Below are positions 1-9,520 of a DNA stretch of 57,753 bases, piece after piece. How positions within the stretch are numbered: the stretch's first letter is position 1; the number at the start of each line of letters is the position of its first letter. The stretch is taken from positions 1 through 57,753 of the forward strand of contig NZ_JAAIUV010000023.1 of the NCBI RefSeq assembly GCF_010975035.1. Direction: 5' to 3'. Both the position numbers and the translations under genes were made by a program. The notes beneath the pieces are model-generated. The model was given only the letters and a program-made list of their open reading frames with translations. It did no database searches and was not told the DNA's origin. The stretch comes from Neobacillus thermocopriae. GTDB taxonomy: Bacteria; Bacillota; Bacilli; Bacillales; Cytobacillaceae.

Positions 1-478
1 ATTTACGTTTATTTGCACTTGCTTTAACATGCGTAGAATCAATAAATACATGTTCAGCACTAATCAACTTTTTATCAGAAGCTTCTTTTAGAATGCGGTA
101 GAAGATTTTTTGAAATAGATCTGTATCCTTGAAACGTCTTTCATAGTTTTTTCCGAAGGTTGAGAAGTGGGGGACTTTATCATGAAACCCAAAACCTAAG
201 AACCAACGATAAGCAAGGTTTGTTTCAATTTCTTCAATAGTTTTGCGCATAGAGCGAATACCGAAGGTATATTGAATAAAAGCCATCTTAATTAATACAA
301 CAGGGTCAATACTTGGACGACCACGTTCAGATGAATACATATTCTCAACTAATTTATATATAAATGAAAAATCAATAGCAGCTTCTATCTTACGAACCAA
401 GTGATTTTCAGGAACCAGCTGGTCTAAAGTAATCATTTCTAATTGATCTCGATTTACTTGTGTATTTTTAGTAAGCAT
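1..478 (-). CDS. IS1182-family transposase, N-terminal fragment (runs off the window)
   Basis: The leftward frame opens with ATG at 478, preceded by a GAGGTGAT ribosome binding site, and stays open to base 1 (about 159 codons). The N-terminal part has the LDQLVPENHLVRKIEAAIDF-type segment and the SIDPVVLIKM and FSTFGKNYERRF segments of the InsH/DUF772 transposase domain. Near the window edge is FIDSTHVKASANK, where the Asp fits the first acidic residue of a DDE catalytic site. The catalytic C-terminal half is not in the window, so it cannot be told whether the gene is intact. Confidence 0.88.
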   Translation of the reverse strand, partial: MLTKNTQVNRDQLEMITLDQLVPENHLVRKIEAAIDFSFIYKLVENMYSSERGRPSIDPVVLIKMAFIQYTFGIRSMRKTIEEIETNLAYRWFLGFGFHDKVPHFSTFGKNYERRFKDTDLFQKIFYRILKEASDKKLISAEHVFIDSTHVKASANKRK

Positions 479-521
479 TTCAATATCACCTCGATATTCT
501 ATGACATAATTATACAAAAAA

Positions 522-558
522 TGTCGACAAAATCCTTTAAAAAAGGATTTTGTCGACA
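522..558. repeat. Perfect 17-bp inverted repeat at the IS end
   Basis: Arms 522-538 and 542-558 are exact reverse complements around three A residues, starting with TGTCGACAAAATCC. It may be the IS terminus, a terminator that shields the transposase from outside transcription, or both. A second, separate hairpin starts at 564. Confidence 0.75.
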
Positions 559-563
559 GTCTG

Positions 564-593
564 AAATACTCTTCTCTAATGAGAAGAGTATTT
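564..593 (-). terminator. Terminator of the rocA-rocD-rocG operon
   Basis: A perfect 13-bp stem (564-576 with 581-593) and a TAAT loop lie about 10 bases past the rocG stop codon. In the leftward direction the stem ends in ATTT. The tail is short of U residues, so termination efficiency is uncertain. Confidence 0.6.
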
Positions 594-602
594 ATCACTG
601 AA

Positions 603-1895
603 TTATACCCAACCTCTGAAGCTTGAGGCTTCGGCAATCTTTTTGATTCCAACCATATAAGCGGCTAGACGCATATCAACTTGGTGGGTCTGGGCAGTTT
701 GATAAATCGTTTCAAAAGAACGAGTCATGACGTTCGCTAGTTTCTCATGGACCTCTTCTTCACTCCAATAGTACCCTTGATTATTTTGAACCCATTCAAA
801 ATAGGAAACGGTTACACCACCCGCGCTAGCAAGGATATCAGGTACAAGGAGGACACCACGCTCTGTTAAAATTTTTGTTGCCTCTAAAGTAGTCGGTCCA
901 TTCGCTGCTTCCACCACGATAGATGCCTTAATGTTTGCTGCATTTTCAGCGGTTATTTGGTTTGAAATGGCGGCAGGAACGAGAATATCACAGTCAAGTT
1001 CTAGTAATTCTTTATTAGTAATTGTATTTGTAAACAACTTAGAGAATGTGCCGAAACTGTCTCTACGGTCGAGTAAATAATCAATATCAAGTCCATTAGG
1101 GTCATAAACGCCCCCATATACATCAGAAACGGCAATGACTTTCGCGCCCGCATCATGTAAGAATTTTGCCAAATAGCTTCCTGCATTTCCAAAACCTTGG
1201 ATAACTACACGTGCACCTTTTAGTTCGATCCCTTTTTTCTTAACGGCTTCATCAATACAAATCGTTACACCTTTAGCCGTTGCTGTTTCACGGCCTTGTG
1301 AACCTCCTAGTACAATAGGTTTGCCCGTAATGAAACCTGGTGAATCGAATTCGCGAAGACGGCTATATTCATCCATCATCCAAGCCATAATTTGTGAGTT
1401 GGTATAGACATCCGGTGCGGGAATATCTTTCGTTGGTCCAACTATTTGACTGATCGCACGAACATAGCCACGGCTTAATCTTTCAAGTTCACTCATTGAC
1501 ATTTGACGAGGATCGCAAATAATGCCACCTTTTCCTCCTCCATATGGAAGGTTCGTAATGCCACATTTTAAACTCATCCAAATAGATAATGCTTTGACTT
1601 CTTCTTCATCTACATCTGGATGGAATCGAACCCCACCTTTTGTTGGTCCGACCGCATCATTATGTTGGGAACGATAGCCGGTAAATACTTTTACAGAGCC
1701 ATCATCCATTCTGACAGGAATGCGAACAGTCAACATTCGAATGGGTTCTTTTAATAATTCAAACATTTCGTCATTATAACCTAATTTTGTTAATGCTTCT
1801 CGAATGACTGTTTGTGTAGAATAAAATAAATTTAAGGATTCTTTTTCTTTTTTTTGTTCTTTGGCCATTTCGTTTACCACTGTCATAGCAGACAT
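603..1895 (-). CDS. rocG: NAD-specific glutamate dehydrogenase
   Basis: This enzyme oxidatively deaminates glutamate to 2-oxoglutarate and ammonium in the cytoplasm, the last step of arginine, ornithine and proline catabolism. The protein of 430 residues matches the family length (B. subtilis RocG is 424). The PYGGGKGGI segment holds a substrate-binding lysine, GPTKDIPAPDV is the catalytic Asp region, and QGFGNAGS is the dinucleotide-binding turn. An upstream in-frame ATG at 1967 has no good ribosome site. The ATG at 1895 follows GAGGTGT and aligns with known RocG starts, so it was chosen. It is the third gene of the roc run, 90 bases after rocD. RocG and GudB are close paralogues, and the name rests on the roc context. 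Confidence 0.93.
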   Translation of the reverse strand: MSAMTVVNEMAKEQKKEKESLNLFYSTQTVIREALTKLGYNDEMFELLKEPIRMLTVRIPVRMDDGSVKVFTGYRSQHNDAVGPTKGGVRFHPDVDEEEVKALSIWMSLKCGITNLPYGGGKGGIICDPRQMSMSELERLSRGYVRAISQIVGPTKDIPAPDVYTNSQIMAWMMDEYSRLREFDSPGFITGKPIVLGGSQGRETATAKGVTICIDEAVKKKGIELKGARVVIQGFGNAGSYLAKFLHDAGAKVIAVSDVYGGVYDPNGLDIDYLLDRRDSFGTFSKLFTNTITNKELLELDCDILVPAAISNQITAENAANIKASIVVEAANGPTTLEATKILTERGVLLVPDILASAGGVTVSYFEWVQNNQGYYWSEEEVHEKLANVMTRSFETIYQTAQTHQVDMRLAAYMVGIKKIAEASSFRGWV

Positions 1896-1955
1896 GTCAG
1901 ACACCTCGTAGTTTCCATAATGATTTATAATTTTTAATTTCATGAATAATTGACT

Positions 1956-1977
1956 GCCCACCCTCAAAGGAGTGGGC
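1956..1977 (-). promoter_or_regulatory. Hairpin between rocD and rocG
   Basis: An 8-bp GC-rich stem (GCCCAC with GTGGGC plus two more pairs) lies between the rocD stop and the rocG start. No U-tract follows it on the transcribed strand, so it is more likely an mRNA processing or stability element, or a partial attenuator, than a full terminator. Confidence 0.4.
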
Positions 1978-1985
1978 GAATTCCA

Positions 1986-3188
1986 TTAAGATAACACTTT
2001 TTGAATTCTTTCGAACGCCCAATCGATCTCTTCTTTTGTAATAATTAACGGTGGTGCAAAGCGAATAACTGTATCATGAGTCTCTTTACATAATAGACCT
2101 TCTTCTTTTAATTGTTCACAATATGGTCTTGCTGCTTCATTTAGTTCCACTCCGATAAATAAACCGCGTCCTCTTACTTCCTTAATAACAGGATTTTCGA
2201 TTGTTTTAAGTTTTTCAATGAAATAGGTTCCTAATTCAAGAGAACGTTCAGCAAGCTTTTCTTCTATAATTACGTCAAGTGCTGCAATGGATACGGCGCA
2301 AGCAAGTGGATTTCCTCCAAAAGTGGAACCATGTGAACCTGGGTTAAATACTCCTAAAATATCGGAGTTAGCAACCACACAAGAAATCGGGAACACTCCA
2401 CCACCAAGTGCTTTACCTAAAATTAACATGTCAGGGGTAATGCCTTCCCACTCATAAGCGAATAATTTACCGGTACGACCCAAGCCAGCTTGGATTTCAT
2501 CAGCGATAAATAAGACGTTGTTTTCTTTACAGACATCATAAGCAGCTTTAATGAATCCAGCAGGTGGAATGTTAATCCCTGCCTCTCCTTGGATTGGTTC
2601 AATGATAAATGCAGCCGTATTTGGTGTGATCGCAGCCTTAAATGCTTCTAGATCTCCGAAAGGTACTAATTTAATTCCTGGAAGCATTGGACCAAATCCA
2701 CGTTTGTAATCTGGATCAGAGGATAAGGAAACTGCTCCCATCGTCCGTCCGTGGAAGTTTCCAGTACATGCAATAATTTCTGCCTGATTATCTGGAATCC
2801 CTTTTACATCATAGCCCCATCTACGAGCCGCTTTTAGGGCAGTTTCAACTGCTTCTGCACCTGTGTTCATTGGAAGTGCCATTTCTTTATTTGTCAGTTT
2901 ACAAATTTTTTCGTACCAAGGACCAAGTTGGTCATTATGGAAAGCACGAGAAGTTAATGTGACTTTATCAGCTTGGTCTTTTAAAGCTTGAATGATTTTA
3001 GGATGACGATGTCCTTGGTTTACAGCCGAATACGCACTAAGCATATCCATAAAACGATTACCTTCAGGATCTTCTACCCATACTCCTTCAGCCTTTGAAA
3101 TGACAATTGGTAGTGGATGATAGTTATTGGCACCGAATTTTTCTGTTTGTTCAATAATTTGAGTCGTTTTCGTTTGAGTCATTGTCAT
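1986..3188 (-). CDS. rocD: Ornithine aminotransferase
   Basis: RocD is a PLP enzyme that transfers the delta-amino group of ornithine to 2-oxoglutarate, giving glutamate and glutamate-5-semialdehyde, the substrate of RocA. The 400-residue length equals the family norm. Visible motifs are [19 protein letters not shown] near the N-terminus, EPIQGEAGI and [15 protein letters not shown] before the active site, and [14 protein letters not shown] with the Schiff-base lysine. The first ATG (3188) sits 7 bases after GGAGG. A second in-frame ATG follows two codons later. It is transcribed with rocA (68-base gap) and rocG. Confidence 0.95.
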   Translation of the reverse strand: MTMTQTKTTQIIEQTEKFGANNYHPLPIVISKAEGVWVEDPEGNRFMDMLSAYSAVNQGHRHPKIIQALKDQADKVTLTSRAFHNDQLGPWYEKICKLTNKEMALPMNTGAEAVETALKAARRWGYDVKGIPDNQAEIIACTGNFHGRTMGAVSLSSDPDYKRGFGPMLPGIKLVPFGDLEAFKAAITPNTAAFIIEPIQGEAGINIPPAGFIKAAYDVCKENNVLFIADEIQAGLGRTGKLFAYEWEGITPDMLILGKALGGGVFPISCVVANSDILGVFNPGSHGSTFGGNPLACAVSIAALDVIIEEKLAERSLELGTYFIEKLKTIENPVIKEVRGRGLFIGVELNEAARPYCEQLKEEGLLCKETHDTVIRFAPPLIITKEEIDWAFERIQKVLS

Positions 3189-3255
3189 TTTGTTTCCTCC
3201 TTTATTTATTCGCTAGATAAAGCCACCTTTTTAGGCTCTTTTTATTCATAAACCG

Positions 3256-4800
3256 TTATAGCATTTCAGATGTTGTTTTTGCTTGCATATGAAGTAGTAA
3301 ATAATCAGGTCCTCCAGCTTTTGAATCTGTTCCTGACATATTGAATCCACCAAATGGTTGATAGCCGACAATCGCACCTGTACAACCACGGTTGAAATAA
3401 AGATTTCCAACATGGAATTCTTCCCGTGCACGTTCAATGTGTTCACGGTTGTTAGAAATAAGGGCACCTGTTAAACCATATTCAGTATTGTTGGCAATCT
3501 CCATCATATGATCAAAATCACGAGCTTTACAGAAAGCAAGAACTGGTCCGAAAATTTCCTCTTGCATGATGCGTGCTTTCTCATCTACATCTGCAAAAAT
3601 TGTTGGCTGAATGAAGTAACCTTTTGAATCATCACCTTCACCGCCTGTCATTAATCTACCTTCTTGTTTACCAATTTCAATATAGCTCATGATTTTATTA
3701 AATGCTTTTTCATCAATGACTGGTCCCATATACGTATCAGCATCTTCTGGATTACCAACTGTTAATGTTTTGGTTAGGGCAACCGCTTTTTCAAGCACTT
3801 CCTCATATACGTCTTGATGAACGACTGCGCGAGAGCCAGCAGAGCATTTTTGTCCAGAGAAGCCAAAGGCTGAATAAACAATACTTGCTGCAGCTAAATC
3901 TAGATCTGCATCTTTATCAACCACTACGGTGTCCTTACCACCCATTTCAGCAATCACGCGCTTAATCCAAATTTGTCCTGGATTGATTTTTGCAGCACGT
4001 TCATTAATTCGACATCCAACCTCACGCGATCCTGTAAAGGAAATAAAACGTGTTTTAGGATGATCGACAAGATAATCGCCAATTTTTGACCCACTTCCAG
4101 GTACAAAATTAAGAACACCATCAGGAAGACCTGCTTCTTTCATTAGCTCAACAAATTTGGCTGCAACCACTGGTGTAGAATTTGCAGGTTTCAGAAGAAC
4201 GGTATTACCCGTTACAATGGCTGCAACCGTTGTTCCCGCCATGATCGCCAATGGGAAGTTAAATGGGGAAATTATGATTCCAACACCAAGTGGAATATAG
4301 TGATATTGATTGTATTCTCCATCACGGCTATTAACTGGGAAACCATCTTTGATTCTCAACATTTGACGAGCATAAAACTCTAAGAAATCAATAGCTTCTG
4401 CTGTGTCTGCATCGGCTTCTTTCCATGGTTTACCTGCTTCTTTCACGAGGTATGCAGAAAACTCATGCTTACGGCGACGGAGCATAGCAGCAGCTCGGAA
4501 TAAGATGTTTGCCCGATGTTCTGGACGCCATTTTTTCCATGATTCAAATGCTGTTAAGGCTGCCTGCATCGCCTTTTCGGCTAACTCTTGGTCTGCCATG
4601 GAAACACGACCAATAATTTCTTCTTTATTTGCTGGATTGATGGAAGTAATTTTTTCTTCAGTGGTAATCTCTTGTCCACCGATGATCACCGGATATTCCT
4701 TCCCTAACTGGGATTGTACGTAGGCAAGCGCATCTTGAAACGCTTTTTTATTCATTTCATCATTAAAATTAGTAAATGGTTCATGTGTATACGGTTTCAC
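3256..4800 (-). CDS. rocA: 1-pyrroline-5-carboxylate dehydrogenase (glutamate-semialdehyde dehydrogenase)
   Basis: RocA is an NAD-dependent aldehyde dehydrogenase that oxidises glutamate-5-semialdehyde (in equilibrium with P5C) to glutamate. It joins the ornithine route through RocD with the proline route through the proline dehydrogenase at 27969. Seen in the sequence are the general-base region [10 protein letters not shown], the catalytic cysteine in [12 protein letters not shown], and the C-terminal [21 protein letters not shown] codons occur at 4809 and 4800. Only the one at 4800 has well-spaced AGGGG (8 bases), and it aligns with B. subtilis RocA, so it was chosen. It is first in the operon, just below a sigma-54 promoter. 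Confidence 0.94.
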   Translation of the reverse strand: MKPYTHEPFTNFNDEMNKKAFQDALAYVQSQLGKEYPVIIGGQEITTEEKITSINPANKEEIIGRVSMADQELAEKAMQAALTAFESWKKWRPEHRANILFRAAAMLRRRKHEFSAYLVKEAGKPWKEADADTAEAIDFLEFYARQMLRIKDGFPVNSRDGEYNQYHYIPLGVGIIISPFNFPLAIMAGTTVAAIVTGNTVLLKPANSTPVVAAKFVELMKEAGLPDGVLNFVPGSGSKIGDYLVDHPKTRFISFTGSREVGCRINERAAKINPGQIWIKRVIAEMGGKDTVVVDKDADLDLAAASIVYSAFGFSGQKCSAGSRAVVHQDVYEEVLEKAVALTKTLTVGNPEDADTYMGPVIDEKAFNKIMSYIEIGKQEGRLMTGGEGDDSKGYFIQPTIFADVDEKARIMQEEIFGPVLAFCKARDFDHMMEIANNTEYGLTGALISNNREHIERAREEFHVGNLYFNRGCTGAIVGYQPFGGFNMSGTDSKAGGPDYLLLHMQAKTTSEML

Positions 4801-4837
4801 TTCATTCACCCCTAAATTTTGATTCCGCTATAATTTA

Positions 4838-4855
4838 ATGCAAGTTCCGTGCCAA
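4838..4855 (-). promoter_or_regulatory. Sigma-54 (SigL) -24/-12 promoter of rocADG
   Basis: On the minus strand the sequence reads TTGGCAC, five bases, TTGCAT, with GG and GC elements exactly 10 bases apart. This fits the sigma-54 consensus. Transcription should start near 4828, giving a short leader before rocA. The divergent gene encodes an activator of sigma-54 RNA polymerase, which supports the call. Confidence 0.9.
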
Positions 4856-4905
4856 GTTGAAAATCACTGAAAATAAAAGGAAACATATAAAAAAACGCCA
4901 ATATT

Positions 4906-4952
4906 TTTTGCGCAAATTTTTTCATCATTCAATCATAGCAAAATATTTTTGC
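4906..4952. promoter_or_regulatory. Candidate RocR upstream activating sequences
   Basis: Two short palindromes lie in the rocA/rocR intergenic region: TTTGCGCAAA at 4907-4916, and GCAAAA-TAT-TTTTGC at 4938-4952. Their centres are about 33 bp apart (roughly three helical turns) and lie about 80-120 bp upstream of the predicted sigma-54 start, a normal distance for enhancer sites. Assignment to RocR is inferred from position and symmetry. Confidence 0.55.
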
Positions 4953-5012
4953 ATTTCGACTATTTTCATGTTTTAATAGTTTTATAAAGTAAGAATAAAG
5001 GAATGAACATTC

Positions 5013-6431
5013 GTGGATAAAATGAATATCGAATATTTACAATACTTAAACCGAATATATAAACGTATATTGGATGAAGTGGATGTCGGTGTTCATGCCG
5101 TTGACGAAACCGGTAAAACAATTATTTATAATAAAAAAATGATGCAAATGGAATCCATGGAGCTACAGGATGTCATGGATAAAAATTTGTTAGATGTTTT
5201 TATGTTTAAGGATGACCAATCTAGTACACTAGTGAAGGCATTGCAAGAAGGAAAAGAAACAAGAAATGTGAAGCAAACCTATTTTAATAATAAACGCCGA
5301 GAAATAACGACCATCAATGATACAATCCCTATTTTTGAGGATGAAAAAATTTGCGGTGCCGTGGAAATTGCCCGTGATGTAACGAAGTTAGAACGCCTAA
5401 TCAAAGGAAATATGACCCGCAGTGGGACGACCAGGTATACATTTGATAGCATTACAGGGACAAGCCCAGCAATGAAAGAAGTGATTGAAAGTGCCAAACG
5501 GGCAGCTCGGACCTCTTCTTATGTTTTAATCGTTGGAGAAACGGGGACAGGTAAAGAACTTTTTGCTCAAAGCATCCATAATGCTAGTAGTCGTTTTTCC
5601 GGTCCATTTATTTCACAAAACTGTGCAGCCCTACCTGATAATTTAATAGAAAGTCTTCTATTCGGAACGAAAAAAGGAGCTTTTACGGGAGCGGTCGATC
5701 AACCAGGATTATTTGAACAGGCAAATGGAGGCACATTGTTACTTGATGAAATTAATTCGTTGAATTTAAATTTGCAAGCAAAACTTTTACGCGTTTTGCA
5801 AGAAAAAACGATTCGTCGAATTGGGGATACAAAAGATACACCTGTGGATGTAAGAGTAATTGCTAATATGAACGAAGACCCAATTGATGCGATTACGGAA
5901 AATCGCATGCGAAAAGACTTATATTATCGTTTAGGCGTCGTAACTGTCTTTATTCCCCCATTACGTGAAAGAAAAGAAGATATTCCATTACTAGTAAAAG
6001 ACTTTATAGAAAAGTATAATGAAAGATTTCAAATGAATGTAAAAGGATTATCTGAAGAAGTGCACCAATCGTTCATGGAATATGATTGGAATGGGAATGT
6101 ACGCGAATTGGAACATATAATTGAAGCAGCTATGAACATTATGATGGATGACGAAGAAATCATTATGTATCCTCATCTACCATTTCAATACCGAAGCAAA
6201 ATGCATAATAAGGAAAGAGTGGCTCCAGCCTCTAGTGTGGATACATTCATTAAAGATCGAGCAGATTTGGATATCCCACTGAAGCAGCAAATGGAACTTT
6301 TTGAAAAGACGTATATCGAGCATGTATGGAGAAAAAATAACTATAATATTTCCAAGACGGCGACTGTTCTAGGCTTAAGCCGGCAAAGTTTGCAATATCG
6401 AATGAAAAAATTAAATATCAAATCAAAATAA
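5013..6431 (+). CDS. rocR: Sigma-54-dependent transcriptional activator RocR
   Basis: RocR drives open-complex formation by sigma-54 RNA polymerase at roc promoters in response to ornithine or citrulline. The 472-residue protein has an N-terminal PAS sensor (about 20-125), a AAA+ domain (about 145-375) and a C-terminal Fis-type helix-turn-helix ending at residue 472. Walker A is GETGTGKE at 175-182, the sigma-54 contact loop GAFTGA is intact at 222-227, and Walker B TLLLDE is at 241-246. The start is GTG after AAAGGA. Divergence from rocA across a sigma-54 promoter and two palindromes makes control of rocADG very likely. A different PAS-type activator cannot be fully excluded. Confidence 0.9.
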   Translation: MDKMNIEYLQYLNRIYKRILDEVDVGVHAVDETGKTIIYNKKMMQMESMELQDVMDKNLLDVFMFKDDQSSTLVKALQEGKETRNVKQTYFNNKRREITTINDTIPIFEDEKICGAVEIARDVTKLERLIKGNMTRSGTTRYTFDSITGTSPAMKEVIESAKRAARTSSYVLIVGETGTGKELFAQSIHNASSRFSGPFISQNCAALPDNLIESLLFGTKKGAFTGAVDQPGLFEQANGGTLLLDEINSLNLNLQAKLLRVLQEKTIRRIGDTKDTPVDVRVIANMNEDPIDAITENRMRKDLYYRLGVVTVFIPPLRERKEDIPLLVKDFIEKYNERFQMNVKGLSEEVHQSFMEYDWNGNVRELEHIIEAAMNIMMDDEEIIMYPHLPFQYRSKMHNKERVAPASSVDTFIKDRADLDIPLKQQMELFEKTYIEHVWRKNNYNISKTATVLGLSRQSLQYRMKKLNIKSK

Positions 6432-6444
6432 CCAAATTGAATAG

Positions 6445-6485
6445 AAAAAATCCTGTCAAATGATGATTTTTGACAGGATTTTTTT
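6445..6485. terminator. Terminator between the convergent rocR and dioxygenase genes
   Basis: A long stem, AAATCCTGTCAAA with TTTTGACAGGATTT around a short loop, is followed by a T-run on the plus strand and preceded by an A-run. It can act in both directions at the end of rocR and of the leftward gene ending at 6488. Confidence 0.85.
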
Positions 6486-6487
6486 GT

Positions 6488-7267
6488 TTATCCGAATTGC
6501 CACACACTGTGTGTTAAGCTTCCATAGCGAAAGCTACGATGCAATAGCTTAGCTTTTTGTACGTCATCTGCAGCACCCATGGCATAAAATATGGGGATAA
6601 AGTGCTCTTTGCCATGTGGAGGTACAGCATATTGTGCATTTGGTGCGAGTGAATCATAATGAAATAAAGAATCTAAATCCCATTGGTGTAAATGATGGGC
6701 AAGCCAGTCTTCAAACTCAAGAGCCCATGGTGTTATTTCGCCATTGTCTGCCCAATTTAATGCCATTAGATTATGAGAAGTCCCTCCGCTTGCGATAATA
6801 AGAATATCTTTATCTCTTAGTACGGATAAAGATTTGCCAATTTTATATTGTTCTTGAGGTGTAAGAATTGGATTGACAGACATAGCGATAACCGGGATAT
6901 CGGCATTAGGATAAAGTAAACGTAGAACAACCCATGAACCATGATCTAATCCACGTTTTGTTTCCATACGAAACGGAATTCCATTGGCTGTAAGTAGATC
7001 TATTATTTCTTTTGAAACATCGTGATTACCTTTTGCTGGATATTGGATGGTATACAAGGCGGGATCAAAACCACCAAAATCATGAATAGTGCTATATTGC
7101 TCCACTTCACTTACTTGTTGTACTGGTGATTCCCAATGGGCTGAAAAGATGACAATCGCTTTTGGCCGGGGTAAATTTTTCCCTAGGTCATTTATAAAAT
7201 GTGTGTATTCATTATTTTCGATCGCTAGTAATGGTGATCCATGTGCAATAAAGAATGATGGTAGCAT
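6488..7267 (-). CDS. Class III extradiol dioxygenase, 4,5-DOPA dioxygenase (YgiD) type
   Basis: The 259-residue protein belongs to the LigB-related extradiol dioxygenase superfamily. Metal-binding histidines are visible in FIAHGSP near the N-terminus and in FSAHWE around residue 43, and a further conserved histidine lies in GLDHGSW. Length and motifs fit the YgiD/DODA group (E. coli YgiD is 262 residues), which opens catechol rings such as DOPA. The natural substrate in Bacillus is not known to me. The ATG at 7267 follows GGAGG at good spacing. It is a single-gene unit converging on rocR. Confidence 0.85.
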   Translation of the reverse strand: MLPSFFIAHGSPLLAIENNEYTHFINDLGKNLPRPKAIVIFSAHWESPVQQVSEVEQYSTIHDFGGFDPALYTIQYPAKGNHDVSKEIIDLLTANGIPFRMETKRGLDHGSWVVLRLLYPNADIPVIAMSVNPILTPQEQYKIGKSLSVLRDKDILIIASGGTSHNLMALNWADNGEITPWALEFEDWLAHHLHQWDLDSLFHYDSLAPNAQYAVPPHGKEHFIPIFYAMGAADDVQKAKLLHRSFRYGSLTHSVWQFG

Positions 7268-7425
7268 ATGTATTCCTCCATTTGATGCATCAATTGAATA
7301 GCAGAGATTTCATTTTTTATTTGTAGAATCCTAATAATCAAATAAATAAAGAACAGATTTGGTCCTAGATGACTAATATTTGAAAGTAAATTACTCAATA
7401 TTTGTTTCTATGAAAATTATGTTAA

Positions 7426-7843
7426 TTACTCATCACTTAGTATAGGATTTAAATACCTTGCCATTCCAGTTTTAATCTTTTTCAAACCAAATTTTCGATA
7501 AAATTCTTCATTTACAATGGTAGATATTAAATGTACACAAGAAACATGACTAAGTTGATCAAGTGAATATTCCGTAATTTTTTCCCTATCCCTTGCCTTT
7601 GAAAATCTTGATGAACGACAATATCATAAATGAAAGCATTAAAAACCCCATCTGACATGGCTCTACAAATCCAATGATTCTGCCATGAATAGTCACTAAT
7701 GCAATAACGTTACTTGCTTCAAATACTTGTCTAATGATTTCATTTGTATGTTTCATCCATCCAACCGACTTATAGTCATTTCTCATTTCATCGATATTGG
7801 CACTGTCGAAATTATGATGAAGTTTTAGATCTATATCTATCAC
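7426..7843 (-). pseudogene. GNAT acetyltransferase broken by two frameshifts
   Basis: Reading leftward from the GTG at 7843, the frame MIDIDLKLHHNF... runs to ALVTIHGRIIGF. Homology-like sequence then continues in a second frame (CRAMSDGVFNAFIYDIVVH, then QDFQRQG) and finishes in a third (EKITEYSLDQLSHVS through FYRKFGLKKIKTGMARY) to a TAA at 7426. Pieced together they give a protein of about 139 residues with the DIVVHQDFQRQGIG-type acetyl-CoA site and the FYRKFGL motif of N-acetyltransferases. The shifts sit in or near short homopolymers (TTT; GGG/AAAAAA), so sequencing error is a real alternative to true decay. Confidence 0.8.
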
Positions 7844-7872
7844 CCTTTTTGATAGACGAATTCGTTAAATTT

Positions 7873-7894
7873 AAGGAGGAACCTTTGCCTCCTT
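7873..7894. repeat. AAGGAGG/CCTCCTT hairpin
   Basis: A 7-bp perfect stem with an 8-base loop lies between the GNAT pseudogene start and the terminator of the small gene at 7936. Its arms are a ribosome-binding-site sequence and its complement, so on the minus strand it could hide or mimic a ribosome site ahead of the GNAT gene. Confidence 0.35.
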
Positions 7895-7905
7895 TCATTT
7901 AATCC

Positions 7906-7931
7906 AAAAAAAAAAGGAGTGTATTCACTCC
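7906..7931 (-). terminator. Intrinsic terminator of the 83-residue gene
   Basis: Leftward, a perfect 6-bp stem (GGAGTG with CACTCC, 4-base loop) is followed directly by ten T residues. It lies a few bases past the stop codon of the gene at 7936. Confidence 0.9.
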
Positions 7932-7935
7932 AAAT

Positions 7936-8187
7936 TTAACTAATATTTTCCTCAGTAGAATGAGCCGATTGTAATAACGCTTTTTTGCTTGTTATTTTTG
8001 TCAAGTTGGATCTTTTCAGCAGGTAATTTAAATGATCAACGGGCATGGAACCATAGCCTTTACCATCTGCTAGGGTAAATTGAATGGTAATTCCATTATT
8101 GGATGTGACTGTCAAGGATTCTGCGGAATTAAAATTTCTTTGAACCTCTTGAGAAATCTGAAACTTCGCACCTTCTTCTATAGGCAT
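7936..8187 (-). CDS. Small hypothetical protein, 83 residues
   Basis: I do not recognise this protein. It has a strong start (ATG after AAGGAGAG) and its own terminator, so it is very likely a real gene. The predicted product is soluble, with alternating polar and hydrophobic residues in the first 50 positions (ESLTVTSNNGITIQFTLADG), which suggests a small beta-rich fold. A helical segment about 50-72 (DHLNYLLKRSNLTKITSKKA) and an acidic tail follow. No signal peptide or membrane segment is seen. It sits between proA and the GNAT pseudogene. Confidence 0.7.
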   Translation of the reverse strand: MPIEEGAKFQISQEVQRNFNSAESLTVTSNNGITIQFTLADGKGYGSMPVDHLNYLLKRSNLTKITSKKALLQSAHSTEENIS

Positions 8188-8273
8188 TCTGTCTCTCCTT
8201 TGAACTTACTTTTACTTACATTATTCCAAATATTTTCCTGTTCATACATCTTTTTTCAGTGAGTCTGCCTATA

Positions 8274-9515
8274 TTAATTTCTTACCTGGCCAGTTCCTCG
8301 TACAATGGATTTAACAGTCGTGATTGCCTTAAGCCCCATTGGCCCGCGAGCATGTAATTTTTGGGTGCTTATTCCGATTTCTGCCCCATAGCCAAACTGT
8401 TCCCCATCTGTAAATCGGGTTGAAGCATTATGATACAAAACTGCGGCATCTACTGCTTGGAAAAATAATTGGACATTTTGTTCATTCTCACTAATAATCG
8501 CTTCTGAATGCTTTGTACCATAACGATCAATATGATCGATAGCATCAGACACATGTTTGACTAGTTTGACTGCGGCGATTGGAGCCAAATATTCTGTATA
8601 CCAGTCTTCCTCCGTTGCATTTTTGATATAAGAGAATTGAGCTGATAATGAATCATCTCCTCTTAATTCAACCCCTTTATCATGAAGCGTATCTAGTAGC
8701 TCTTTTATATATGGCCATTTCTCATGAATGAGAATGGTTTCTGCAGCATTACAGACAGAAGGACGTTGTAATTTGGCATTGACTGCAATATTGATCGCCA
8801 TATCCCGTTCGGCCGTTTCATCAATGAAAACATGACAGTTACCTACTCCTGTTTCTAACACAGGGACAGTTGCATTTTGCACCACTGACTGGATCAAGCC
8901 AGCTCCTCCACGAGGTATGAGGACATCCAAATATTGATTCAGTTTAAACATTTGCGTTGCTGTTTCCCGACTAGTATCTTCTAAGAGCTGTATCACTTCT
9001 GCAGGAATAGAAGTTCCCTCAAGGGCACTTTGCATTACTTGAACGAGCGCTTTATTTGAATGAAGAGCAGAAGTACTACCCCTCAACAGGACAGCATTTC
9101 CAGCTTTCAAACAGAGAGTGGCTGAATCGACGGTTACATTTGGACGTGCCTCGTACACCATACCAATGACACCGAGAGGGACACGAATGGTTTGAATATG
9201 TAAACCATTTGGTCTTTCCCATTCATCCATGATTTCACCAATTGGATCTTGAAGGGAAACAACTTGACGAATTCCATCAATGATTTGTTCAATGCGTGTT
9301 TCAGTAAGTAGTAATCGATCCAGAAGTGCTTCTGATAATCCATTACTTTTACCAGCTTCGATATCCTTCCTATTTTCATGAAGAATCCAATCCTTTTCAT
9401 TAGCGATCTGTTCAGCGATTTTCAATAATGCAGCATTTTTTTCCTCTGATGAAAGAATCGATAATTTTTTGGCAGCTGCTTGGAGTTTTCTTGCTTTTTC
9501 TATAAGTTCACTCAT
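8274..9515 (-). CDS. proA: Gamma-glutamyl phosphate reductase
   Basis: ProA reduces gamma-glutamyl phosphate to glutamate-5-semialdehyde with NADPH, the second step of proline synthesis. The chosen ATG at 9515 gives 413 residues (B. subtilis ProA has 415), lies 10 bases after GGAGG, and is five bases past the proB stop. A longer frame from 9545 would overlap proB and lacks a ribosome site. Visible features are [12 protein letters not shown], the GNAVLLRGS segment, and [11 protein letters not shown] with the catalytic cysteine. It forms an operon with proB under T-box control. Confidence 0.96.
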   Translation of the reverse strand: MSELIEKARKLQAAAKKLSILSSEEKNAALLKIAEQIANEKDWILHENRKDIEAGKSNGLSEALLDRLLLTETRIEQIIDGIRQVVSLQDPIGEIMDEWERPNGLHIQTIRVPLGVIGMVYEARPNVTVDSATLCLKAGNAVLLRGSTSALHSNKALVQVMQSALEGTSIPAEVIQLLEDTSRETATQMFKLNQYLDVLIPRGGAGLIQSVVQNATVPVLETGVGNCHVFIDETAERDMAINIAVNAKLQRPSVCNAAETILIHEKWPYIKELLDTLHDKGVELRGDDSLSAQFSYIKNATEEDWYTEYLAPIAAVKLVKHVSDAIDHIDRYGTKHSEAIISENEQNVQLFFQAVDAAVLYHNASTRFTDGEQFGYGAEIGISTQKLHARGPMGLKAITTVKSIVRGTGQVRN

Positions 9516-9520
9516 TTCAT

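Larger units (their letters stand above)
1..558 (-). mobile_element. IS1182-family insertion sequence, partial (one end)
   Basis: The left edge carries the start of a transposase gene read leftward, followed by a perfect 17-bp inverted repeat (522-538 and 542-558, three-base loop) that begins and ends with TGTCGACA. A palindrome just outside the transposase start is what one expects at the terminus of such an element, so 558 is taken as the likely boundary by inference. The other end lies outside the window, so terminal repeats and target duplication cannot be compared. The element sits immediately downstream of the rocG terminator. Confidence 0.7.
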
